Positions 23,530 through 35,638 of a stretch of 64,000 bases of DNA are shown here, piece after piece. Each line of letters opens with the position of its first letter. Position 1 is the first letter of the stretch. The notes beneath the pieces are model-generated. The model saw nothing but the letters and a program-made list of their open reading frames with translations. It searched no databases and was not told the origin of the DNA. This DNA is from Chaetoderma sp. LZ-2023a (taxonomy: Eukaryota; Mollusca; Caudofoveata; Chaetodermatida; Chaetodermatidae), in contig CM067360.1 of the NCBI GenBank assembly GCA_034401795.1, positions 121,721,430 through 121,785,429 on the forward strand, in the 5' to 3' direction. A program made the position numbers and the translations under genes.

Positions 23530-24801
23530 TTAACTAAGGTTCGACAAATTGGCGACGGCTACCGGATTAAGTGCGCTCGAGATGTCGCGAAGGTAGAAAT
23601 CAGTAAATGACGACTCGGCATGCCATTGTGCTACAGACATCACCTCCTCTAATGAGACATCCTTAAAAAGGGCCGATGATGCTGCTAATGCTCGGACCTG
23701 ATGGGCGTTCGCACGATCAATCTCCTTTCCTGTAGCGATTTTGTGCGACATCTGAATAGCATCAACTATCCAATGAGAAATAGTATCTTTCGAGGCGCGC
23801 AAATGAGGTGCTTTGAGACATAACCACAGAGATTTCGGGTCATCTCTCCACTCCTCAGTATGTTTCTTATACATTTTCAGACATCTGACAGGACACCAAG
23901 CAGAAGAGTTTGGGTCATGTCTAATTAAACTTGGCAAATTGAACGGTTGACCTGGATATTTAAGTGACTGATTCTTTGCCAGGAAACAAAGACGTGGAAG
24001 TAGTCTTAAACCTTCACCCGTGACGACAAAACGGTCTTGCTCGGCAGATAGCGCATGAATCTCGCTTCTCCTTCTCGCCGATGCTGCTGCAACCAAGAAA
24101 ACTGATTTAATAGTTAACAGTTTAATATCTATAGATCTAATCGGTTCAAAGGGAGCATGCCCTAAAACCTGTAGAACAAGAGATAGATTCAATGCTGGGA
24201 TAGGAACTGGCTGTCTAGGTCGCAGATTGCTCATTCCTTTAATAACTTCATTCAAAGTGTCATTCTCAACTCCTTCAATGGCCAGACTGGGAATGACTGA
24301 AGCTAATGCAGACTTATATGCTGCTAGGGTTGAAGGTACAAGTTTTTCAACTTCGTATAAATGACAGATAAAATCTGCTACGTGTTGAACAGATGCAGAA
24401 AAGGGATTAATATCTCTTCTCTGACACCAATCTGCAAATTTGTTGATTTTATAATTATATGTCTTGGTGGTTGACCCTCTTCTGGCTGAAGCGACAAACT
24501 TCGCTGCTTGCTCAGAAAAGCCACCCTCAATTGCACGCTGCTTGACAACATCCATGCAGTCAATTTGAACATTTTCGGTCTGTCGTGAGGACACAGACCC
24601 TTGTTCTGAGTGATTAGATCCCTTCGGTCTGGAAAAGGGATTGGATTGCAGACCAGAAGGTCCAGCAGATCCGTAAACCATGATCGGCCTGGCCAATGAG
24701 GGACGATCAGTAGTACTTGGCATATTCCCTCTCTTATCTTTGCCAGAACTTTCGGGATGAGAATCGTTGGAGGATACGCATACGCGTACATTCCCTTCCA
24801 A
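23530..24801 (-). CDS. DIRS copy A tyrosine recombinase
   Basis: A 423-residue frame. After a Ser/Pro-rich start comes a core-binding-like N domain (KTYNYKINKFADWC, VADFICHLYEVEKLVPSTLAAYKSAL), then a catalytic domain with SARRRSEIHAL (first Arg), HQVRALAAS (HxxR box), QWHAESSFTDFYL (H/W position and the Tyr nucleophile). All four signature boxes are present in one unbroken frame, unlike copies B and C. The product would integrate circular cDNA without target duplication. The first ~140 codons overlap the RT/RNase H frame. The true start is uncertain. Confidence 0.88.
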   Translation of the reverse strand: MEGNVRVCVSSNDSHPESSGKDKRGNMPSTTDRPSLARPIMVYGSAGPSGLQSNPFSRPKGSNHSEQGSVSSRQTENVQIDCMDVVKQRAIEGGFSEQAAKFVASARRGSTTKTYNYKINKFADWCQRRDINPFSASVQHVADFICHLYEVEKLVPSTLAAYKSALASVIPSLAIEGVENDTLNEVIKGMSNLRPRQPVPIPALNLSLVLQVLGHAPFEPIRSIDIKLLTIKSVFLVAAASARRRSEIHALSAEQDRFVVTGEGLRLLPRLCFLAKNQSLKYPGQPFNLPSLIRHDPNSSAWCPVRCLKMYKKHTEEWRDDPKSLWLCLKAPHLRASKDTISHWIVDAIQMSHKIATGKEIDRANAHQVRALAASSALFKDVSLEEVMSVAQWHAESSFTDFYLRDISSALNPVAVANLSNLS

Positions 24802-25823
24802 CTTACCGTCAGTGCGTCTACTGCCAAGGCTAGACCAGAGACCAGAATGACATTAGATACATCTGAATTGGCCTGCGCCTGAGTGCCGCACAAGGAACCA
24901 CTTTCTCCAGAGACACTAGTAAACCCAGTATTCTGACAAATTGGTGTGCCGTCAGATAGGCTCCTAGAGAAACCAACTCCAGTACTGCAATCAGGCTCTT
25001 GACTCTGCTCTCCGCCGGAAAAGCTACACCGTCCCTGAGATTGACAAATATTCCCAGATAAACAAACTCCTGGGATGGAGTCAATTCTGATTTCTCTAGA
25101 TTCACAATCCATCCTAGATCCTTTAGTAAGGCTAGGACTACCTGAAGATTGTTGCGCAGAATGACTGGATTCCCCGCCTTCAGCAGCCAGTCGTCTTTAT
25201 AAGTATGAACAGCTATGTTTCTCCTGTGAAAGATAAGAAGTCATGGCGAGGACCACTTTGGTGAAGACCCTCGGTGCCGTGGTCAGGTCGAACGGAAGCG
25301 CATTGAATTCCCAAACTTTGTCTTGGAACGTAAAGCGAAGGTATTTCTGAAAAGGAATTGGCATTGGAATATGAAAATATGCATCCTTCAGATCTATCGA
25401 CACTGCCCACATGCCTTTTCTCAACCCCGACATCACTGCTGCTACAGTCTCCATCTGAAATTTTGGTGACAGAATAAACTTGTTTAACGGTTTGAGGTTG
25501 AGAATCGGTCTCCACCCTCCGGTGCATTTCGGAACGAGGAACATCATCGAATAGAAGCCTAGGGACGACTGATTGCGGACTAAGTGAATCGCATTCTTCC
25601 GCTGAAGATCTTCCATCTCTGAGCAAATGGCATCTAAACGATCGGATTCCCTTGGAACGGGACTCCACATTGGAGTCGATGTTAACGGAACTAACGATTG
25701 ACGGATGAGCCAGTCCGGTTCGTAGCCGTTTCTTAACGACTGACAGACTAAACAATCTCCCACGACCCGTTCCCATTGGCTTGAAAACAGTTGAAGTCTG
25801 CCTCCGACGGTAGGAATCTGCAC
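24378..25823 (-). pseudogene. DIRS copy A reverse transcriptase (RNase H deleted)
   Basis: RT fingers and palm begin at IPTVGGRLQLF and include GGWRPILNLKPLNKF, VSIDLKDAYFHIP and the FNALPF box. At about 25224 an extra base shifts the frame relative to copies B and C, and the catalytic YIDD box reads YKDD. Thumb sequences follow (SELTPSQEFVYLGI). At about 24830 the frame jumps from MSFWS to LALAVDALTVSWKG. This removes roughly 0.7 kb that in B and C encodes RNase H (IFTDAST, TDNST boxes). The last part overlaps the recombinase frame and ends at 24378. Non-functional. Confidence 0.85.
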
Positions 25824-25864
25824 ACAAACCGCGATCGATATTGCACAAGACGACGTTAATTCTC

Positions 25865-27952
25865 CTAGGTGAAGATCCTCAACTCCCCTCGTTCCTGGTG
25901 ATACCAGAGCGGATCCCGCCGGAAACCCGTCAGGACCGTTCCCCCACAGCCACCCCGTGGTTTCTTGGAAAACGACGGTTCGGAACTGCCACCACGGCTA
26001 TCTTTACGGTAGCCGCCGCGACCCGAACTGCCACCCTTCCTAGCCTCCTCATACGGTCTCTTATTAGAGGACTTGTACATGTATAAGGAAGAACGACCAG
26101 GGCCTTGTGAACCAGATGCCCGATGGGTACCACGGCCAGACGGACGGAAGGGCGATCTTTGGCACTGCCTCTGCTGTTCCTGTCGGTGCTGCTTATAGGA
26201 CTGCTGCGGCTGAGTCCTTTTCATCGACTTCCACGACTTGCCGACTAGTTCCTGTTCTGCGACCACTGATGCGACCTTGGATACGGCTTGCTGTGCCGAG
26301 CCGCCGAACAAGCCTGGACCTATGAATGGCGTGGAAGACAACGCAGCCCTCATTTCAGGTCCTGGTTCTACACAATCGAGAACCATTCTCCGTCGCTCAG
26401 CCAATGATCTCGTGATCACCAGGGCCAGGCAATCTTGAGATAGGCGCATGGTGTCCCGGACAACTCCGGGAGCAGCCTCTGGCACTACCCCCCCACCTTC
26501 CGCCGTGCAGGTCAGCATACCCTGCAGGATGGTGCAGCCGTGCGAAAGCGCCGCCATGGCAGCTCTCGCCGCATCCTCAATGAGGGTCAACCCCGTGGAT
26601 TCATTGAACGGATCTTCATTTGACTGCGAAACTAACGGACGAGAACGTCCCTTAGCTTTGCCAGCCAATGGCCTATTCAGTGTCTCTCTCTCCCCGACGG
26701 AAACCTTTGGGATTCGGCCATACTGATGGTAGGTCTGCTCCGGAAAGCGGACCCTACTCCTTTCAGGGCCTTTGGAAGTGTAAAGTCTGGCTGGACCATA
26801 CGATACGCCGCCACCCCAAACATGTCAGAGGTCAACGTATCCAAAGGCAGAGCAGGCATGGCAGAAGAGCCACTGGACAGAGCGCTAGCCGCTCGCTCTG
26901 ACATCCGCTCCATTGCCGGATCACGCTGAGATCCTTGATCCGATGCCAACCCGAGACGGACGGACATCCATTCAAGGACCTGCACCCATTCAGCCTTGGT
27001 GGAAAAGGACGACTCATCCAACAAGGGACTGCCATTCTCATCTTCCTTCTCGCCCTTGGACGAGAAAGACACCAACGATCCATGCTGAGAACTGCGGACT
27101 TGTTTACTAGTGTAAACAACGTCCACAGACCGTGTACTCGCGGCTCCAACATCCAACGACTCGCCGGACACGGACTCACTGAAATCCATCGGCTCCAGCA
27201 CGGGAGCTGGGACCACAGCCGCATTAACCACGGTAGCCAACGGAAATCTGATAGGACCCGTAACCACCGGCGCCGGGATGCCATCAGAAGCCGTCAAACA
27301 CGACTCCAACGGCAGCACGGGCTGAACAAAATCCGGATGGAAGATGCCCGATGGAACGTCAACATCACCACCCGGCTGGAAAACCCGTACATAACCCAAA
27401 GGAGAACCATGGGATGTACCAGGTACAGCCGTCGCGGAAAGATCCGGCATGCCGGAATCCTCCATGAGCAAAAGCTCCTCCTCCTCTGCCGTCGGCTCTT
27501 GAGCCAACGTAACAGGAGGGACATGTGCAACACCCTCCGCAGCACTGGCCGGACCACCGAAAGATAGTCCTGCACAAGACTGCATCGACGGGATCGTGGA
27601 TTGCAGGGACTCAAACATGGCTTTAAACTGGGCCGCCCATACACCCAAAGCTGAATCCATTCTCTCATTCAGGTGCTCCTCCAAGCCTCTGGTGGACGCC
27701 TGATCTGCCTTGGCCGCCTTGTCCTTCACGATTCTGTCCAGTCGCGGCCGCCGATCACGGTCACCACTTCACACAAACATCGCAAGGACTCCCATCCTTG
27801 CACTTTGCGCAAGCTATGCAGTGGTGACCAGCAAATCTGCGCTTTATGAACCGATTACATTTTCTGCACAAAGTGTCCAGGCCCTTAGCCTTCTGCGAAC
27901 ACAAAGCAAGAATTAAAATGCTGCACATGAGATACATGACGAGCAAACGCAC
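25865..27952 (-). pseudogene. DIRS copy A Gag
   Basis: Three frames in series: a Cys-rich module (CRKCNRF, HHCIACAKCKDGSPCDVC, 27952-27761), then 27729-26677 (KDKAAKADQASTRG, ALGVWAAQFKAMFESL, the 'ERMSERAASALSSGSSAMP' region) and 26668-25865 (AARAAMAALSHGC, LDCVEPGPEMRAAL). The breaks between frames are small indels compared with copy C. A 3' splice-like GTGTTCGCAG precedes the Cys module. The end overlaps the start of the RT frame. Confidence 0.8.
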
Positions 27953-28534
27953 AATGACTTGATTGTAATATTAAAATTGCTTAGAAACATTAACTTTCTC
28001 TTAAATTAATGATAATCAAGATTTAAGGCAGGAAATATTTGAAATTTTTTAGAGTGAAAATTAATAAACACGGCTTGGTAATTAACTAACCGTTAAAATA
28101 ACCAAGAAAAGCGTACCGATCGCTACAAACCCCTTCATCAACGAAGTGAAGGCTAAAAATCGGCACAATCAGAGTGCATAGACACGCCAAGCCGAGAGCA
28201 AACATAAATCATTGGCGCTGCCATCTTGGCTAAGAGTGCATCCATCTTGGAAGGAACCGAGTCACAAGAGAAATTAACCGAGTACCCGCATAATGCTTAA
28301 CCAGTTAAGGGTACTGGAGCGACTCCAACAATGGCTACCATTTTAAAATAATGTGCCAATTTAAGGAAACTTTAACCATTCATTACGGCACAAATGTATA
28401 AATTCTAGATTGATACAACCTGCCCCTGAGATGATTTTCCTTTCCCTTCCATGAAGCCAGCGATTGAGAAGCGAAAAGACGCGTAAATCCGATTAAAATT
28501 GCAAATTTTAGAGAGCACAAAACATGTGACTTGA

Positions 28535-28721
28535 AGAGTCAGCAAAATAGACGAATCTGACTGTGATTGGGAATTGACTCAGTACCTGGGGCTATGGTAA
28601 TTCCTGGACACAGTATGGTCTGGAACAGGAGAGCGCGGAGTTTTAATTGTTTATTTTGAGCTAGACTAGATAATAGACATTATCATAATAGTACATCTGG
28701 TAAGTATTATTCGAAGTAGAA
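28535..28721. repeat. DIRS A left inverted terminal repeat
   Basis: Inverted relative to 22556-22765. In element sense it starts TTCTACTTCGAATAATAC. Between it and the Gag start (27953-28534) lies AT-rich leader sequence with no frame recognised. Confidence 0.9.
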
Positions 28722-28839
28722 CAATCAATCATCGATCAAATTGATTAATTGGAACAACACTATAGTAAGTGTCAGTACATTGACAGATGAGTGAAACCAA
28801 AAACATTTTTATTAAACTTTTAACCCTTACCACTCGTGT

Positions 28840-29740
28840 CAAAATTTTTAATTTTCAAATTGAATTAAAAGATGAGCTGGTGTACATTTTTCAACAAATT
28901 TGGTGGGAGATGGTGCTGTCGTAGACAGCAACATCTTCCAGCAAAATTGTTGGAAAATGTATACCAGTTTCTTTGATAGTGACACAATAAAATATAGAAT
29001 ATTGACATCAGTGTTAGGGGTTAACCATTTAACACTCATATCGTTCAAAAACAGCTTCTGCAGTGGTCAAGACTATTTCTTTAAATTTACCCCTGGAATG
29101 ACTGGTTCGATAACTGATAGTCATTCCAGTGGTAAATTTTCAAAAATAGTCTTCTGTTGGTCTGCAAATGGTCAAGATTGGGGAAGAAAATGGAGGATTC
29201 CAGTTTCTCAATCAATCATTTGACGCCATGTGTAGACTGAGGTCATCATTAATTACGTCATGAATGACATAACTACATGTAAGTTCATCACGAACGCTTA
29301 ATTAATGACGGACGAAGCATTGTTGTACAAATTGAATGTCTTTACTATTACAGGAAGGCCTGGATCGGTTATCGGGCCAGTCATTCAAGTAGTAAATTTT
29401 TTTTAAATAGTCATCTCTTAGCCTCCAAATGGACATTCACTGACCACAAACTATGATTTTCATGGCCAATCTTGACCTTTAAATGTTTAAAGAACAACTA
29501 TTTTGTGGTACAGATCCAGATTTCGTATACATTGTGTATGGCAACTGACTTGTATTAACCCTTCATCATTCATATCCCGACAAAAACGGTTACAGCGGTG
29601 GCCTTCAGAAATGTCCATTTGCAGACCAAGAGACGACTATGTTTGAAAATTTACCATTGGAATGACTGGCTTAAGATACCACCAATTTTTAGTAAGGTTT
29701 TTTTTTGCAATTTTGGTTTAGTGACATGACACAAAAAACT
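28840..29740. repeat. Cluster of palindromic MITE pieces
   Basis: At 28885-28965 a hairpin pairs 'gtacatttttcaacaaattt' with its inverse around 'ggtgctgtcgtagacagcaac' (a third palindrome type). At 29050-29170 and 29360-29430 are P2 arms ('acccctggaatgactgg', 'aaaatagtcttct'). At about 29556 a further P2 start, TTAA then CCCTTCATCATT, runs to about 29700 and is broken. Part of a CRE-type element lies at 29220-29345. A (GGT)n run is at 29815-29840. No gene. Confidence 0.6.
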
Positions 29741-29878
29741 TAGTGAAAATATGTATAGTCAATTTTGTCTTATATATAAACATCATGGAATAACATGGTC
29801 AACCAGACAATATGTGGTGGTGGTGGTGGTGGTGGTGGCGGTGATGATTAATTAGTATACTAAATGATTTTTAATATA

Positions 29879-31535
29879 CACCTGTGCAAAAGTTAAGCAC
29901 CACCCTATTTTTACGCACATGCGAGGGTATATTCATGTGCTATGAAGAAAGCAATAGCATAAACATTTATGTACCCATCCATCTTAGTGCAAGAGGTAAT
30001 AATGCAACTAGAGGAATGCTGATTATGATGGTGGGGAAACACTGTATGTTTTTGTTTGAACTTGAAAACGAGGCCTGAATATGGTTACGTTGACACAACT
30101 GACAACTATTGCCCTACAGTTGACACACGTGGCTAGATTGTCATTAATGGTGTCTGAAAACGAAGTTTAACATCTGTGCACGAGTTTGAGACTGTCATTA
30201 TTAATACCGGGTATATCCACCTTGTGCCTGGATGACGGCCTGGACACGACGTCTCATGCTGGTCACCAACCGACTGATACGCCATTGTGGTATTCGTTGC
30301 CATTCAAGATGGAGTGCGTCTGTTAATTCCTGTAGGTTCTGCACAGGAGGATCCCTCCTTCTCACCATGTTTCCCAGAATGTCCCAGATATGCTCAATAG
30401 GGTTCATGTCAGGGCTCCTTGCTGGCCATGGTAGGGTTTCGATGGCATTCTGGCGGAGGTATTCATGCACAGCTCTAGCACGATGTGGTCGGGCGTTGTC
30501 ATCCATGAATATAGGGTGGGTTCCAGGTGCATGATTTACAAAATGAGGGACCACAACTCTATCCAGTATGAAATCTTGATATCTTTGTCCATTTAGTGTT
30601 CCAGGTACAGTCAACAGATCCAGCTTACAATCAAATGAGATGCACCCCCATATCATAACGGAACCTCCACCAAATGGAACTTCTTCCATGATGTTACGTT
30701 GGTCGTACGCCGTGCGTCTGGACCTCCATACACGAGTTCGACCATCTGTGGCATGAAGCAGGAACCGACTTTCATCGGACCAGTGTACCCGTCTCCAGGA
30801 TCTCATGTTCCAGTGTCTTCTTTCGTTGCACCACCTCAGACGCTCCTCTTTGTGGTGTGCAGTGAGGAGAGGACGTCTGACAGGTCTCCTAGCTTTCATG
30901 CCAGCAGCATACAGTCTCCTTTTGACGGTAGACATTGACACTCTATTGCGCGTTTCCCATTGCTGGCTGAGCACTCTGCTGTTGGTGAATGGAGATCTCC
31001 TAACAAGGCGTACTAGGGCTCGATCATCACGGGCAGTAGTCTTCTTCGGTCTTCCAGATCTAGGCCTGTCGTTCACCTCGTTAGTTTGCCCATGTTTTGC
31101 AATCAAACGACTGATTACAGTATGGTTAATGTTCAGCTGTCTGCCAATCTCTCAGCATGACATACCAGTGGTATGCATGCCTATGATTTGCCATTTCACA
31201 CGATCACTTAACCTTCGTCTTGCCATAGCGGTTCACAATCAAGAGCTAATTCTCTCTGTACAAATAAACCACGGTGATGAACACAAAATTCCTAATCTTG
31301 TCACCTAAATCTGTATGTAATGTTCTACACCTCAAACTGGACTTTTACATAACTGAACACGTGTGCTGTTTCCCGCCACGCACGGACATCAAGCGGCGTG
31401 AAGTCATGCATGCATGTGCATTTCGTACTTGGAATTATGTCAGCTAACGCGGGGACAAAAAGTATGGCAGCCTAGTTGTACCATCATGTTTCTACGTTCT
31501 ATTGTTTTTGCTGGTGCTTAACTTTTGCACAGGTG
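29879..31535 (-). mobile_element. Tc1-type DNA transposon (1657 bp)
   Basis: Terminal inverted repeats of about 24 bp, perfect between the two ends (CACCTGTGCAAAAGTT start), are flanked on each side by the TA target dinucleotide (29877-29878, 31536-31537). It encodes one transposase on the minus strand. The perfect ends suggest fairly recent insertion into the AP3B intron. Confidence 0.93.
30201..31226 (-). pseudogene. Tc1 transposase with one in-frame stop
   Basis: The frame starts ATG at 31226 (MARRRLSDRVKWQ) and ends TAA at 30201, 341 codons, the normal Tc1 length. The N-terminal helix-turn-helix region contains RPRSGRPKKT. The catalytic triad is visible as WSDESRF, MDDNARPH and NPIEHIWD, with 34 residues between the second Asp and the Glu (DD34E, Tc1). 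A GGGSVMIWG motif is present. A TGA at 31152-31154 interrupts the frame after 22 codons. Translation could restart at the Met near 31106, but much of the first DNA-binding helix would be lost. Otherwise intact. Confidence 0.92.
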
Positions 31536-31633
31536 TATACATAGATTTATTATTTTATGCTAATCTTATGTGCTTTAGAGCAATAGCAATATTGTATTTA
31601 GCGCATTATAAATTCTTGTAAATTATATTATTT

Positions 31634-31665
31634 ATGGTAGTAGCAGCAGTAGTAGTAGTAGTAGT

Positions 31666-31742
<77 letters not shown>

Positions 31743-31754
31743 TAGTAGTAGTAA

Positions 31755-31799
<45 letters not shown>
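31634..31799. repeat. (TAG)n / (AGC)n microsatellite
   Basis: Pure trinucleotide runs switch between TAG and CAG units, starting about 100 bases beyond the Tc1 end and ending exactly where the dispersed repeat 'ggctgcacagtttgg' begins. Reads as poly-Ala/Val or poly-Tyr/Cys in different frames; not coding. Confidence 0.95.
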
Positions 31800-32160
31800 G
31801 GCTGCACAGTTTGGCTTACAGCCATATCGGTTTGGATATGACTTTTCATATCGGTTTTAACCGAATATCGGGTTTATGGATGACTTCTATCAAGAAAAAG
31901 TTGAAATCCATTCTCTAAAATGCTTAGAAGACGATCGTCAATAACACGAAAATATAACAGTTTTATTTCCCGGTACAAATTCTTGCCGCCTTACACATAT
32001 GCTTAATACATCCATCGTTGCAGGAGTGAATTTATTATCTGAGACCGCCTAAATATTAGTTATACTCTAACAAACATTGTTTATTACATCAAAATTAGTA
32101 TACAATTAGACATTTTCATGTCGTAGTGAAAAAATACAAATCACGTGATATTAGAAAGAT
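31800..32160. repeat. Dispersed repeat, second copy of 17811-18170
   Basis: Same landmark order as the first copy, ending 'aaatcacgtgatatta'. From 32161 to 32593 no gene or clear repeat was recognised. Confidence 0.7.
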
Positions 32161-33034
32161 TTATTTCCAGTATTCAGAACGAGTACTCGTCTGCGACTCA
32201 CAGGCCGCGGTTTGGACTAAAAATTTGGAAATTACTATATACACAATATAGACAGAGTACTGTACATTGTGTACTTTAAATTCGATCTGAGTTTCATCCA
32301 AGGAAATTGGGATCGCTCAGTTATTTCTCGCTGGTGTAGGAAATCTCGCGAGAATATGAATGTGTCTTCAAGCAAACTCTTCCGTGAATAGTTCAACCAA
32401 TTATTTACAAATATATATCAATTATTTTCGAAAGATATCGATCGTGTGACTCGGTTGTTATTATTAGCCTGTTAAATTCACATGCTAGTCGAAAAGTGTT
32501 TGTTTTAGACACAATGGGGCGAAAAAAGATATTCCGTTTGCAACAAACAGTGAATCAAGCATGTGTTATATATTCATTGCAGCAAAGATCATAGTGTCAG
32601 CTAGTGTTGGGAATGGATACTATTTTTGTGATCGATGATTGGTTTTATATACTAACCGATGATCAATTAATGATTGATCATAAATGGTTCTCATTTTTTA
32701 CCCACTTTGAATGCCGTAATTATAGCATGTTCAAGGATAATTGTACCCCTTTCAAACCAAGTCGCAGGTATGACAGATTCTCTGATGATCTTCCCACATG
32801 GAGCGAAATGCCATAGTCAGATCTCAGAATGGGGTTGGAAACTCCTCTCTCACTGCCATACTATTTATCGTAAGAGCCACTCATCCTTACCACTAATTCC
32901 CTGTTTATACCAAAAAGGAGCACACTGTGTATATGCACATACATGTGCAAACCAATGGCACAGCCAAGCCACTTACCCTTCAAATTCTGACACTCGTCAG
33001 TGGCAGAGGCCCTGCATACAGGGTCCAGTTAAGA

Positions 33035-33240
33035 ACAATCAGTGAGCATGTGCACGCACATGCTCAGTACATGTAGCAGGGACCCTGAATCACGGGTCCA
33101 CAGCTAACAACAATCAGTGAGCATGTGCACGTGCATGCTCAGTAACAGGGACCCTTATTCACGGTCCAGCCAACCAGTGAGCATGTGTGTGCACATGCTC
33201 AGTGGTGGGTACCCTTGCCGGGTCCCATGGCCTATAAATA
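33035..33240 (+). promoter_or_regulatory. Tandem palindromes followed by a TATA-like box
   Basis: Three direct units of about 60-77 bp each contain the palindrome 'tgagcatgtgcac...gcatgctca' (with CACGTG in the middle unit) and a second one of the form 'gggaccctg...cacgggtcc'. Immediately after the third unit comes 'cctataaatacatg' (TATAAATA at 33233-33240), then a C/T-rich stretch and 'agcgtcaggtat', which resembles a 5' splice site. This is the layout of a compact pol II promoter, but no downstream ORF was found. Confidence 0.45.
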
Positions 33241-33503
33241 CATGTAGGAGGCACAGCATCTGACTTTTGTCCTCCAACCGAAGACAAGCGTCAGGTATAT
33301 TTCAGCGACGTGGCTTATCATGTTTTACCAATTCATTGCGATGATCGGTTTTATATACCAACCGATGATCAATTAATGATTTATCATAACAGGTTCTTAT
33401 TTTTACCCATTTTTAACGCAGTAATTATAGCATGTTCAAGGATAATTACCCCTTTTAAACCAAGTCACAGGTATGACAGATTCTTAATAATTTAAGAAAT
33501 AAT

Positions 33504-33590
33504 CTGTTGAATATTTTGAAACTAATTTGACTGGAAGCTGTTGCTAGGCAGCAACAGCATCCAGTCAAATAAGTTTCAAAATATTCAACA
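33504..33590. repeat. P1 palindrome
   Basis: Arms 'ctgttgaatattttgaaac' and inverse around 'agctgttgctaggcagcaac'. Shared position with the copy at 22234. Confidence 0.85.
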
Positions 33591-33999
33591 TGCTATTGGT
33601 ATGGTTGCTTTGAAATTAACATACTATTTAAGCGCTGAAAGAATTAATGTCTTAGACTAATGAGTAATACTATATAATTGTAACAAGTAAATTTAAATTC
33701 TTTTCAAAAAAGTATTCATTTTCTAGCTGGACCAGTTAAAATATATTAATAAAGCCAATTTATAAACAACCAAAATCGATTTCTGAAATCAAGATCGATC
33801 GGTTGGTTGAACATGCAAACCAATCAATCATCGATCAAATCGATTAATCGGAACAACACTAGTGTCAGCCACGACATGATGAGATAAACGATGTTCAATC
33901 GTAGGAAGAAAAATTATTCTTCATATTGTGATTGGATAATTTTTGTCGTGCCAGCTAATGAGAAAATGGGAATGGAATGATAAGCAGAAGTGGCTTAGC

Positions 34000-34118
34000 C
34001 CTTTAATGACTAAATTTCTTCAAAAAATTTAAATATTTACTTATTGAATGTCCATTTGCAGGCCAAGAGAAGAGTATTTTTGAAAATTTAACACTGGAAT
34101 GGCTGGCTCGGTTACGTC
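34000..34118. repeat. P2 palindromic element, left half only
   Basis: Starts CCCTTTAATGACTAAA after TTAG and shows 'gcaggccaagagaag' and 'gaaaatttaacactgg'. Its right half is replaced by the trinucleotide array from 34119, so the array arose in, or was inserted into, this element. Confidence 0.65.
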
Positions 34119-35547
<1,429 letters not shown>

Positions 35548-35585
35548 TAGTTATTGTTAGTAGCCATAGTATTTGTACACATTAC

Positions 35586-35638
35586 CCGCATCTGAAGGAG
35601 CTTTTTAATAACCACTACACTCTCAGCAACCACTGCCT
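35586..35638 (-). CDS. AP3B1: AP-3 complex beta subunit, 53-bp trunk exon
   Basis: Acceptor ATTACAG|AG and donor ATGCGG|GTAATG. With the G carried from exon 44121-44253 it reads EAVVAESVVVIKKLLQMR, the beta-adaptin helix that precedes HMAKMLD in the next exon. Its length (53 bp) exactly converts phase 1 into phase 0, as required by its neighbours. It is too short to appear as an open frame. It stands alone between the CTG-type array (38 bases downstream in gene sense) and DIRS copy B (176 bases upstream). Confidence 0.95.

Larger units (their letters stand above)
22556..28721 (-). mobile_element. DIRS retrotransposon copy A (6166 bp)
   Basis: The limits come from the DIRS-free paralogous site at 33811-33830: 'catgcaaac' on the left and 'caatcaatc' on the right are contiguous there, with no target duplication, as known for DIRS elements. 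In element sense the order is left terminal repeat (28721-28535), Gag, RT, YR, internal complementary region (22922-22821), inverted right terminal repeat (22765-22556). The RNase H part is deleted and RT is frameshifted, so the copy is not autonomous. Its recombinase looks intact. Confidence 0.92.
22034..28762. mobile_element. hAT-like non-autonomous transposon split by DIRS copy A
   Basis: The left end TAGTGTCGGGAA follows 'taagtgtc'; the right end 'ggaacaacacta' is followed, after three extra bases, by 'taagtgtc' again, an 8-bp duplication typical of hAT elements. Without the DIRS insertion the element is about 560 bp and includes a P1 palindrome (22234-22325). It closely matches the second copy at 32602-33861 on both sides of the insertion. 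No transposase. Confidence 0.7.
32602..33861. mobile_element. hAT-like non-autonomous transposon (1260 bp)
   Basis: Begins TAGTGTTGGGAA and ends 'ggaacaacacta', giving an 8-bp perfect terminal inverted repeat (TAGTGTTG), flanked by an exact 8-bp duplication GTGTCAGC (32594-32601 and 33862-33869). The segment 'ggttttatatactaaccgatg' occurs twice (about 32640 and 33343). The extra sequence between these (about 32811-33330) is absent from the copy around DIRS A. A P1 palindrome is at 33504-33590. No transposase ORF. Confidence 0.85.

Noticed and set aside
31628..31918. Poly-Tyr/Cys and poly-Ala/Val frames
   Set aside because: Simple (TAG)n/(AGC)n microsatellite.
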